A stretch of DNA of 64,000 nt, from contig JAPPKS010000015.1 in assembly GCA_028819845.1 (NCBI GenBank), forward strand, positions 1-64,000, written 5' to 3'. The notes beneath the pieces are model-generated. The model ran no database searches, was not told the DNA's origin, and was given only the letters and a program-made list of their open reading frames with translations. Within the stretch, counting starts at the first letter, position 1; the number at the start of each line of letters is the position of its first letter. A program made the position numbers and the translations under genes. This document shows, piece after piece, positions 53,052 through 60,381 of this stretch. Source of the DNA: Candidatus Poribacteria bacterium. Lineage in GTDB: Bacteria > Poribacteria > WGA-4E > PCPOR2b.

Positions 53052-53549
53052 ATGCGCCAATTCGTCGAACTTGTCATACGTTGGATACACCTAATCGCCG
53101 CAATTGTTTGGTTCGGCAGCATCTTTTTTTCAGTCAGCATCGCTACACCGGTATTGAGGAAGCATTTCCAAATTGCTGAAAGTGTCCGGCATGCCGCCGA
53201 GATTCGGGAGCGCTTACGGCATATTATCCGTTTCACAATTCACGTGCTTCTCATCACCGGTGCGATGAACGTGTTCATCGTTGGATTGAACACGCAGATG
53301 CGCTTTTCTCAGGACTACGGCTATTTTGTTGTTTTTATCGCGAAACTCGCTTTTGTTGGATTGATGACACTGTTCCATAGCCTGCATATCGCCGTTTTCA
53401 ACCGAAGATTGGAATCCGCGGCGGCAAATCCAGATTTTGACGCTTCAGAGGTCTCCAAGCTTCAAAAGCGGGTGGACCTATTTGGAGTTTTTACAATACT
53501 CACCGGGCTTGTTGTCTTTGCGTTATCGTTGCGTTTGAGAGTGGATTGA
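53052..53549 (+). CDS. CopD-like four-helix membrane protein
   Basis: 165 residues with four predicted membrane helices. The pattern RWIHLIAAIVWFGSIFFSV, a His in FTIHVLLITGAMNVF and LFHSLHIAVF resembles the CopD/copper-resistance D type or related heme-binding quinone-site membrane proteins. His residues in three helices could bind heme b or copper. The exact family is uncertain. Confidence 0.65.
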   Translation: MRQFVELVIRWIHLIAAIVWFGSIFFSVSIATPVLRKHFQIAESVRHAAEIRERLRHIIRFTIHVLLITGAMNVFIVGLNTQMRFSQDYGYFVVFIAKLAFVGLMTLFHSLHIAVFNRRLESAAANPDFDASEVSKLQKRVDLFGVFTILTGLVVFALSLRLRVD

Positions 53550-53586
53550 TAAACTGAGTGAAGCGTGGCATTGGGGAAGTAAATAC

Positions 53587-54888
53587 ATGGAAACGAAAAT
53601 CCAAGCCGTCTCATGGAATATCACACGGTTGTGTAATCTCAAATGCACACACTGCTATCTCCCCGCCGGCTTTGTGGATACCAACGAGTTTCCAAACGGG
53701 TATTATCGAGACGCGGAACTGACGCAGCCCGAGTGTTTCCGCGTGATTGACGAGATTGCCGAAGTCAATCCTAACATCCTCCTGATTTTGACAGGCGGCG
53801 AACCGTTGCTGCGGCCTGACATTTTGAAAATCTCGGATTATGCGGCTCAAACCGGATTCTTAGTGGTGATGGGTACGAACGGCGTCCTGCTGAACGATGA
53901 AACGGTTCAGCGGATGAGCGATCACGGCGTTGCCGGTGCAGGCATCAGTTTGGATGCTGTGGACGCGGTTAATCACGACAAGTTCCGGGGAATGGAAGGC
54001 GCTTGGGAAGGCACGATGAACGGGGTTGAAGCCCTTAAGCGGGCAAACCTTGATTTTCTTGTGCAAACCTCTGTGACACAGTGGAATTACGATGAGATTC
54101 CGCAAATCGTTGATTTTGCCTATGAACTCGGCGCGAAAGTGTTCAACCTCTATTTCCTTGTGAGAACCGGCAGGGGGAAAACGGTGATGGATATCACACC
54201 GGCTCAATACGAACAGATGCTCTCAACGCTCTTTGAGTTGCAGTCGAAATATCGCGGCAAGATGTTGGTTGCAGCGAAATGCGCGCCGCACTACAAACGG
54301 GTCATTTATGAACAGCAGTCAGATTCGCCCTTCCTGCAAGCCTATCCGAGCGGTACGTGTCCCTGCGGCATCTATTACTCCCGCATTACGCCGGAAGGCG
54401 ATTTGACACCGTGTCCCTACATGCCGGTGAGCGTCGGCAACCTGAAGACGGACAGCTTCGAGACGCTCTGGAACCAGTCGAAAGTCTTTCGCGAACTGCG
54501 AAATCGGGAATTGCTGGAAGGCAAGTGCGGCTCCTGCGAATTTCGAGACGTTTGCGGCGGTTGCCGCGCCCGCGCCTATGCCCAAACCGGCAACTATCTC
54601 GCTGAAGATGAGTCCTGCGAATACCAACCCGGACAGATTGGCGGTCAAAACGTCCGGTTCGAAAAGACTACCCCCTTTGCGGCCGAAACTGCCTACGAGT
54701 TACAGTGGACGGATGCCGCGCAGAAAAGATTGCAGCGTGTGCCCTCCTTTGCACGCGGGATGGTCACCAAAAGCGTCGAGAATTACGCCCGCGAACACGG
54801 TTGCCATGAAATTACACCGGAAATCATGAAAGCTGTCAAGGATAGGTTTGACAAAACGGGAATCCCGTCGTTTAGACCTCGGCGGTAA
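53587..54888 (+). CDS. SPASM radical SAM enzyme with C-terminal PCP_red-type domain
   Basis: 433 residues. The radical SAM motif CNLKCTHC (Cys16, 20, 23) follows a typical first strand (VSWNITRL); GGEPLLRPDI is the SAM-binding glycine motif. The SPASM region (about 258-345) has cysteines in CPCGIY, CPYMPV, CGSCEFRDVCGGC and CEYQ for auxiliary Fe-S clusters. From Trp374 comes a PCP_red-type domain (WTDAAQKRLQRVPSFARGM, SVENYAREHGCHEIT). The core resembles NirJ/AhbD enzymes, which act on heme precursors, and peptide-modifying SPASM enzymes. Heme involvement would fit the neighbours. Confidence 0.85.
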   Translation: METKIQAVSWNITRLCNLKCTHCYLPAGFVDTNEFPNGYYRDAELTQPECFRVIDEIAEVNPNILLILTGGEPLLRPDILKISDYAAQTGFLVVMGTNGVLLNDETVQRMSDHGVAGAGISLDAVDAVNHDKFRGMEGAWEGTMNGVEALKRANLDFLVQTSVTQWNYDEIPQIVDFAYELGAKVFNLYFLVRTGRGKTVMDITPAQYEQMLSTLFELQSKYRGKMLVAAKCAPHYKRVIYEQQSDSPFLQAYPSGTCPCGIYYSRITPEGDLTPCPYMPVSVGNLKTDSFETLWNQSKVFRELRNRELLEGKCGSCEFRDVCGGCRARAYAQTGNYLAEDESCEYQPGQIGGQNVRFEKTTPFAAETAYELQWTDAAQKRLQRVPSFARGMVTKSVENYAREHGCHEITPEIMKAVKDRFDKTGIPSFRPRR

Positions 54889-54949
54889 AAAACAGTTCAC
54901 AAAGGTAAATTCCACGTATGACGCCCGCACATTTTGAGGAGAAATAACT

Positions 54950-55363
54950 ATGAATAGTGAAACCCGAGTTGAAGACCGGCTATCCGCCGTTGAAGACCGG
55001 TTAAACCGCTTGGAAGACTTGCTGGTCGGCATCAGCCAGAAACTGGATCGGAAACCTCAGCCGACTGCGGTTGACGAGGAGAAAGGCGAAGCGTTCAAAG
55101 AGTGGGTGACCGATTACGTTTCAATGCGCTTGCAGCAGCTTGTGCCCGAAACATGCGATCATCCGGCTGACACAAATTCGCACGAAGGTCCATTCTTGGA
55201 TAACACCTCAGTCCGCTGCACGGAGGAAGTTGTTCACCGCGTCAAACGCATCCCGATTCCGTTTGTTCGGGAGATGGTGGTTCAACGTGTGGCGGAAAAT
55301 GCCCGCCGTGCAGAGGTTGATGTGGTCGACGTGGAATTCTTTGAGAGTGCGGCGACCTTTTGA
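54950..55363 (+). CDS. Coiled-coil protein with degenerate PCP_red-type domain
   Basis: 137 residues, GAGGAGAAATAACT upstream of ATG 54950. Residues 1-35 form a heptad coiled coil (VEDRLSAVEDRLNRLEDLL). The C-terminal 50 residues follow the PCP_red pattern (VVHRVKRIPIPFVREMVV, then NARRAEVDVVDVEFF) but lack the conserved Trp, which is replaced by Arg-Cys. It follows the radical SAM gene closely and overlaps the next gene by TTGA. It may serve as an oligomerisation module for the cluster. Confidence 0.65.
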   Translation: MNSETRVEDRLSAVEDRLNRLEDLLVGISQKLDRKPQPTAVDEEKGEAFKEWVTDYVSMRLQQLVPETCDHPADTNSHEGPFLDNTSVRCTEEVVHRVKRIPIPFVREMVVQRVAENARRAEVDVVDVEFFESAATF

Positions 55364-55839
55364 CAGTGCAAAGCCACGGAGGAGTTTCCTCTGCCGCATT
55401 TCCACTGGGAGGATTTTTTAACGACTCCGCTCTGAACCAAGATTCAAAAATCTTCAATCTAAAAATGGATTGGGTGTTTAATCTTTTCTCCGAGTATCTT
55501 GAGAACGATTTCAAAAAGCGGCTAGGCATTCCCAAGCCGACAGTGGACCAGCTTTGGGACGCCTTCAAAGTCATGTTCCCGGCGACTTCGGCGAGACTCC
55601 TGGTGCAAGAGCCGGTTGGGAACACGGTCCGATTCAAACCACTCGCCTTTTATTATGCGGACGAAATGGGACCGCTGATTGAAGATGCGATGGGCTATAT
55701 CAAGGAAAATTTCGGCGGCGGCAAATTCAAAATCAATTTCTACCAAGGGATGCAGTTCATTGCAACAATCAACTTTAAGCCCGAAGGCCCCGAAATTTGG
55801 CGTGATTTGCCGGAACTTGATGGGGCGGGGGTATCATGA
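55360..55839 (+). CDS. Hypothetical protein of the PCP_red cluster
   Basis: 159 codons if translation starts at TTG 55360 (overlapping the previous stop), or 124 from ATG 55465. The conserved-looking part begins there (FNLFSEYLENDFKKRLG, ...VRFKPLAFYYADEMGP, GKFKINFYQGMQFIATINF). It is soluble with mixed alpha/beta character and no recognised motif. It overlaps the next gene by ATGA, so it belongs to the same operon. Confidence 0.6.
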   Translation: MTVQSHGGVSSAAFPLGGFFNDSALNQDSKIFNLKMDWVFNLFSEYLENDFKKRLGIPKPTVDQLWDAFKVMFPATSARLLVQEPVGNTVRFKPLAFYYADEMGPLIEDAMGYIKENFGGGKFKINFYQGMQFIATINFKPEGPEIWRDLPELDGAGVS

Positions 55840-56258
55840 CACTTCAGCAGACCGTTACGGTATGCCCCGCGTGCAACAGCAAAAACGTGGAAGCCGTCGA
55901 CCAAAATTCGTCGTTCTGCCTCGATTGCGATTGGGATAATTTACCGTTCGTCTCGAAAAGAACTGACGCACTGATTTCTGCGCTGCGGCACGGCGATCCG
56001 GAGGCGCGGCGGGAAGCGGCGCAGACGCTAATCAATATCGGCGATGCGAACCGGCACGTCGCAACGCCCGACGACCTCAATCCCCTGCTCGAAGCCCTTG
56101 ATGACACAGATGACGATGTCCGCTATTTTGCTGCCGTGGCGCTGGGAAAGCTTCGGGATACGCGTGCACTGGCAAGGCTTGAGCGCATTGTGCATAACGA
56201 TCCCTCTGGACTCGTGCGCGAAGGCGCTAAAAGCGCAATTGAATGGATTGAAGATTGA
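55836..56258 (+). CDS. Zinc-ribbon/HEAT-repeat protein
   Basis: 140 residues. CPACNSKN and CLDCDWD near the N-terminus form a zinc ribbon. From residue 45 two HEAT-type helical repeats follow (ALRHGDPEARREAAQTLINI and ALDDTDDDVRYFAAVALGKL, then a shorter third). HEAT proteins are scaffolds, and similar ones include phycocyanin-lyase-like and deoxyhypusine-hydroxylase-like repeats. It is coupled to the preceding gene and may bind protein partners in the cluster. Confidence 0.75.
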   Translation: MTLQQTVTVCPACNSKNVEAVDQNSSFCLDCDWDNLPFVSKRTDALISALRHGDPEARREAAQTLINIGDANRHVATPDDLNPLLEALDDTDDDVRYFAAVALGKLRDTRALARLERIVHNDPSGLVREGAKSAIEWIED

Positions 56259-56319
56259 TTCGGCGGCTTATGCCCTACTTCAGTACCAACCTCAAAATCC
56301 TGCGTCAAGAATAGTCCCT

Positions 56320-56739
56320 GTGATTGCCATTTCTAACCTACCCATGATTAATGCCGCCCTAAACTCGATTAGCGCGGCTCTGCTGACTGCCGGATATTTG
56401 ATGGTCCGGGGGCGGAGGATTGAAGCCCATAGAAAGTGCATGATTGCGGCATTCGCGGTCTCCGCGCTTTTTCTTACCAGTTATCTCGTCTACCACTACC
56501 ACGCCGGATCCAAGAATTTTACCCTGTACGGCTGGATTCGCCCGGTTTATTTTACGATTCTCATTTCCCATATTATCCTCGCCGCGCTTATCCTCCCGCT
56601 TGCCTTAAGAACCCTCTACCTTGCCTGGCGCAAACAGTTTGCTAAACACCGCCGTATCGCGCGTCTGACACTACCGTTGTGGCTATATGTTTCTGTCACC
56701 GGTGTAATCATCTATTTCATGCTATACCATCTCCAATGA
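56320..56739 (+). CDS. DUF420 membrane protein (oxidase-assembly type)
   Basis: About 139 residues. I choose GTG 56320, because the family normally begins with a short segment ending LPxxNAxLN, here NLPMINAALNSISA; ATG 56344 is the alternative. Four membrane helices with conserved His/Tyr positions (RRIEAHRKCMIAAF, SYLVYHYHAG, LRTLYLAWRKQFAKHRRIARLTLPLWLYVSVTGVIIYFML). DUF420 proteins such as CtaM/YozB are needed for heme A-type oxidase activity in Bacillus and Staphylococcus, which fits the cox operon upstream. Confidence 0.82.
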   Translation: MIAISNLPMINAALNSISAALLTAGYLMVRGRRIEAHRKCMIAAFAVSALFLTSYLVYHYHAGSKNFTLYGWIRPVYFTILISHIILAALILPLALRTLYLAWRKQFAKHRRIARLTLPLWLYVSVTGVIIYFMLYHLQ

Positions 56740-56777
56740 TGGGTTGGTATGCTGCCGATATTCAGCAGCAATTTGGT

Positions 56778-56807
56778 TTGAAATTGCCGACGGCGGTGTA
56801 GTATACT
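56778..56807 (+). promoter_or_regulatory. Possible promoter before the chlorite-dismutase-like gene
   Basis: TTGAAA (56778-56783), 18-base spacer, TATACT (56802-56807). Leader of about 175 bases to ATG 56990, containing a family B repeat. Confidence 0.4.
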
Positions 56808-56853
56808 GTCTGTTATAGTCATTGCGACTAAAAATCATACATTTACTCATTGG

Positions 56854-56882
56854 TTTGTAGGAGAGGCTTCCTAGCCTCGATT
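56854..56882. repeat. Dispersed palindromic repeat, family B copy
   Basis: TTTGTAGGAGAGGCTTCCTA followed by GCCTCGATT. GAGGCT/AGCCTC around TCCT form a perfect hairpin. Matches the copy at 44355-44386. Confidence 0.6.
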
Positions 56883-56989
56883 ATTAATCAGTCAATTACT
56901 CCTTGTGTAAATATGAACCGAATTGACTATAAAGCCAAACCCTGTCCCGAATTAGCGCAATCCTAAAAACGAGTAAGGTAAATCAACAC

Positions 56990-57745
56990 ATGCGTCCCCA
57001 GAGTTCAACGCAGACAGAAAAAAGAGCACAATCCCCGGATACTTTAGACCTATCTGAAATTGGCGCATCAATTGACGGCACACCCCAAGTCAGTAGCCGG
57101 CGGTTGTTTGTGCAACTTCAGATGTTCGATGGGTGTGTTCAACCGCAAGATCTGGTTGCAGCTTTAGAAGGCAGCGATCTGGAGTGTGTCCTGTATCAGG
57201 ATGTGCACGATTCGTCCGGCGTGGGGCTGCTCTATATGACAGAAAACCCTAACGATCTGGTGACCGAACTCGGGATCCTACTAAGGCGGGGTCCGTTTGC
57301 ATCGTTGCGTCGAAAACCTGAATATACCATGATTGGCAGGACATATTCTTCCGGACGCGAGCCAAATTTAGAGGAATGGCTGCTCCGAAAGCCGCGCCGG
57401 AACATGCTGAACCCAGAATTTTCATGGGCGATTTGGTATCCGCTCCGACGGAAACCCGAGTTTTACCTGCTTCCAAGATCGGATCAGGGCAAGATTCTAG
57501 GCGAACACGCCATGATTGGCCGAGCCTACGCACAAGCGGGATATGCGCAGGATATCCGACTGGCGTGTTTCGGACTCGATACGCACGATAATGAGTTTGT
57601 GATTGGATTAGTGGGGCCAGACCTGTACCCGCTGTCGCGGCTTGTGCAAGACATGCGGAAAACTCAGCAAACCGCCAAATACATCGACTCGCTGGGACCA
57701 TTTTTTGTGGGCAAAGTCTGCTGGCAAAAACCGTTGGCGTTGTGA
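56990..57745 (+). CDS. Chlorite dismutase/HemQ-family protein
   Basis: 251 residues. The C-terminal half follows the Cld/HemQ pattern: IWYPLRRKPEFYLLPRSDQGKIL, then EHAMIGRAYA with the proximal heme-ligand His, IRLACFGLDTHDNEFVIGL and a last strand FFVGKVCW. The N-terminal ferredoxin-like half is less conserved. Known members either split chlorite or oxidatively decarboxylate coproheme to heme b (HemQ). The distal Arg of true chlorite dismutases is not evident, so a HemQ-like role is preferred. It may join the heme theme of the neighbouring genes. Confidence 0.75.
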   Translation: MRPQSSTQTEKRAQSPDTLDLSEIGASIDGTPQVSSRRLFVQLQMFDGCVQPQDLVAALEGSDLECVLYQDVHDSSGVGLLYMTENPNDLVTELGILLRRGPFASLRRKPEYTMIGRTYSSGREPNLEEWLLRKPRRNMLNPEFSWAIWYPLRRKPEFYLLPRSDQGKILGEHAMIGRAYAQAGYAQDIRLACFGLDTHDNEFVIGLVGPDLYPLSRLVQDMRKTQQTAKYIDSLGPFFVGKVCWQKPLAL

Positions 57746-57910
57746 GATGAGAAGCGAAGTACCAGAAAAAACCTGCCGGTTCGTCCAGCGATTTCTAATC
57801 GTATCTAAAATGAGAGTTGTGAAATACCGGCGTCTCGAACTGTTCGGTGGCATGCCTCCCTTCCAGTTGGCTTCCGGCTTCTGAATAGTGTCCCATCTCA
57901 AAGGCACATT

Positions 57911-58636
57911 ATGAAGAACATTGCTGCAATTGCGTTGAAAGAGTTGTACACCTATTTTGTTTCACCGGTAGCTTACTTTGTGTTCTTTATCTTCACGGCC
58001 GTCTCTGGCGTTTTCTTTATTTTCATCTTTTACCATGTGTTTCGTTCCCAAGCGCCAAGCGACGCGGTAATGGAGAGTTTATTTCCGACCATGAGTGTTA
58101 TTCTCCTCTTCTTCACGCCCGCCCTGACCATGAAACTCTTTGCGGAAGAGCGGAAAAGCGGAACCATTGAACTGATGTCGACTTCGCCAGTGAGAGACAC
58201 GGAGATGGTGTTCGGAAAGTTTTTGGCAAGTTTCGTGCTGACGCTATTCATGTTGGTGCTGACGCTGCTGTTTCCAATCCTCATTGCCGCATTCGGCGAC
58301 ATCGATATGGGCAAAATCGCCAGCGGGTATTTCGGTCTTATCCTGCTGGCATCCACATTTCTCGCGCTCGGTCTCCTCATCTCCTCAATGAGCAAGAATC
58401 AGATTGTCGCGGCGTTGACCAGTTTCGGGATTCTGTTAGCCCTCTGGATGATTGGTTTTCTATCGAATTCTGCGGGGCAGTTCGGCGAATTTTTGGCGTA
58501 TCTTTCCCTCACTGAGCATTCCCAGGGCTTCGCACGCGGGGTAGTCGGTGTCAAACATGTTGTCTACTTTCTGAGTTTCACAACCGTCTGCCTGTTCGCA
58601 ACTGTTAAATCCGTGGAATCATCAAAATGGAGATAA
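57911..58636 (+). CDS. GldF-like ABC-2 permease
   Basis: 241 residues with six membrane helices (ALKELYTYFVSPVAYFVF, SVILLFFTPALTMKLFAEERKSGTIELMSTSPV are family landmarks). In other bacteria GldA-GldF-GldG form an ABC transporter linked to gliding or envelope functions. No ATPase gene lies next to it here. It is 6 bases before the GldG-like gene. Confidence 0.85.
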   Translation: MKNIAAIALKELYTYFVSPVAYFVFFIFTAVSGVFFIFIFYHVFRSQAPSDAVMESLFPTMSVILLFFTPALTMKLFAEERKSGTIELMSTSPVRDTEMVFGKFLASFVLTLFMLVLTLLFPILIAAFGDIDMGKIASGYFGLILLASTFLALGLLISSMSKNQIVAALTSFGILLALWMIGFLSNSAGQFGEFLAYLSLTEHSQGFARGVVGVKHVVYFLSFTTVCLFATVKSVESSKWR

Positions 58637-58642
58637 TCCCTT

Positions 58643-60304
58643 ATGCCCGTTGAACCGAGCGGACTCCCAGATCGCGAACCGATGAAAGGTGCAAACTCCC
58701 CAACGAGCGATAAGCTGGGACCGCTGTTCGGCTTTTTCAGCCTCATTTTTCTATTCGCAACACTCGTTATCCTGTTTCTTTCCAATAACCGTACATCCAC
58801 TGTCTTCTGGATCTCCCTCGCGCTTGGAATCGCTGCATTTAGCGTTTTCGCTGCCAAGCGTTTTCAGACAGTATTGCACTTCTTTGTTAGCCGCCAAGCC
58901 CGCTACGGCGCAAACGTCGCAATTAGCATACTGGCGACCCTTGGAATTGCAATCATCCTAAATGTCGTCGTTGCTCAACGATTCGATAAGGCTGCCGATT
59001 GGACAGCCGATAAAACCTTCACCCTATCGGATCAGACGAAGAACATCCTGCACGGATTGGACCGTGAGGTTAAGGTGATAGCCTTTTTCAGTAACACTCC
59101 AAACAATCCACGGTCGCAACAGCAATATGGACTCGCTAAAGATATGTTGGAAAGGTACAAGCGAGAAACGGACAAACTCACGGTTGAATTCGTTGATCCC
59201 TACGCAGATCCGCTGAAGAAAGAGGAGCATGGTGTTCGACTCGATGAAACAACAGTGTTTGAGAGCAGCGGTGAACGGGAGCGGGTAACAGCCGTTGATG
59301 AACAAATGTATACAAGCGCAATCATGAAGGTGGTTCGCGACGAAATTAAGAAAATCTACTTTCTGACAGGCCATGAAGAGCAGTCAATCGACGACTTTGA
59401 GCAGGGCGGCTATTCCCAAGCCAAAGAGGAATTAGAGACGCAGAACTATCTTGTTAAAACACTGGTTTTGACAACCGAGCCGCAAGTCCCCGCCGATTGC
59501 GCGCTGCTCGTTATTCCCGGTCCAAAATCGCCGCTCGCATTACACGAGATTAACGCGATTTCAAAATACCTAGATAATAACGGCAAATTACTTGTCATGT
59601 TTGAACCTTCGATAACACGATCGGAAGATCCGAACCGGAACCTGGTTCGTTTAATGGACCGGTGGGGCATTGCGGTTGGCAATAACCTCGTGGTAGATCT
59701 ATCTCGATTCGACTTTATTGGCGGCATTGCCGCACCCGCTGTCATTCGATTTGAATTCCATCAGATAGTGCGCCACATGCTTAAGCCTGTTACTTTTTTG
59801 TCCGCCCGTTCCGTGACGCCAAAGGAAGGCGCAAGACCGGAACTCAACCCCAAATCGCTCGCCAAGACGACGGATGCGGTTGGCGTTAGTTGGGGGGAGA
59901 CCGCTCGGAACGAAGACGGCACTTTCGCCGATGCCGAATACACTCCGAACGAGGATGCGCCGCCGCCAGTTTCACTCGCCGCCGCGGTCGAATTGATGAA
60001 CGACGAGGAAATATCCGTCAATGAACCAAAGAAAACGACAACCCGTATCGTTGCTATAGGCGACGCCGACTTCGCCTCAAACTTCTTTTTTAAATCCACC
60101 GGCGGCGGCGATCTATTTTTGAATGCAGTGAACTGGCTCACGCTGGAAGAAGATTTGATTGCCATCCGCCCGAAAGACCCAAACCAGCGAACCCTGCGTT
60201 TTTTGACGCGCGGCGAAGCTGCCTTCATTCAGATTGCATCAATTTTTCTTATCCCGTTAATTATCTTCCTTGTCGGGTTGGTCGTCTGGTGGCGGCGGCG
60301 GTAG
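58643..60304 (+). CDS. GldG-like ABC-type auxiliary protein
   Basis: 553 residues from ATG 58643 (GGAG upstream). Three membrane helices in residues 20-120 precede a large extracytoplasmic ABC_transp_aux domain (TLSDQTKNILHGLDREVKVIAFF, ...MLERYKRETDKLTVEFVDPYADP, IYFLTGHEEQSI) and a final C-terminal helix (IQIASIFLIPLIIFLVGLVVWW). Unlike many relatives it has two additional N-terminal helices. It probably partners the permease before it. Confidence 0.85.
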   Translation: MPVEPSGLPDREPMKGANSPTSDKLGPLFGFFSLIFLFATLVILFLSNNRTSTVFWISLALGIAAFSVFAAKRFQTVLHFFVSRQARYGANVAISILATLGIAIILNVVVAQRFDKAADWTADKTFTLSDQTKNILHGLDREVKVIAFFSNTPNNPRSQQQYGLAKDMLERYKRETDKLTVEFVDPYADPLKKEEHGVRLDETTVFESSGERERVTAVDEQMYTSAIMKVVRDEIKKIYFLTGHEEQSIDDFEQGGYSQAKEELETQNYLVKTLVLTTEPQVPADCALLVIPGPKSPLALHEINAISKYLDNNGKLLVMFEPSITRSEDPNRNLVRLMDRWGIAVGNNLVVDLSRFDFIGGIAAPAVIRFEFHQIVRHMLKPVTFLSARSVTPKEGARPELNPKSLAKTTDAVGVSWGETARNEDGTFADAEYTPNEDAPPPVSLAAAVELMNDEEISVNEPKKTTTRIVAIGDADFASNFFFKSTGGGDLFLNAVNWLTLEEDLIAIRPKDPNQRTLRFLTRGEAAFIQIASIFLIPLIIFLVGLVVWWRRR

Positions 60305-60381
60305 CGCAATAAATACATCCTGCCTCGCGCAGCGCTGGAAACGCCAAACACACCCGGATAGGACTGAGATCAGAAATACTC

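Noticed and set aside
48059-56258. Dark-operative protochlorophyllide reductase operon
   Set aside because: Only the small C-terminal PCP_red-type domain is present; no BchL/ChlL, BchN or catalytic BchB core is found and no other photosynthesis gene is in the window.
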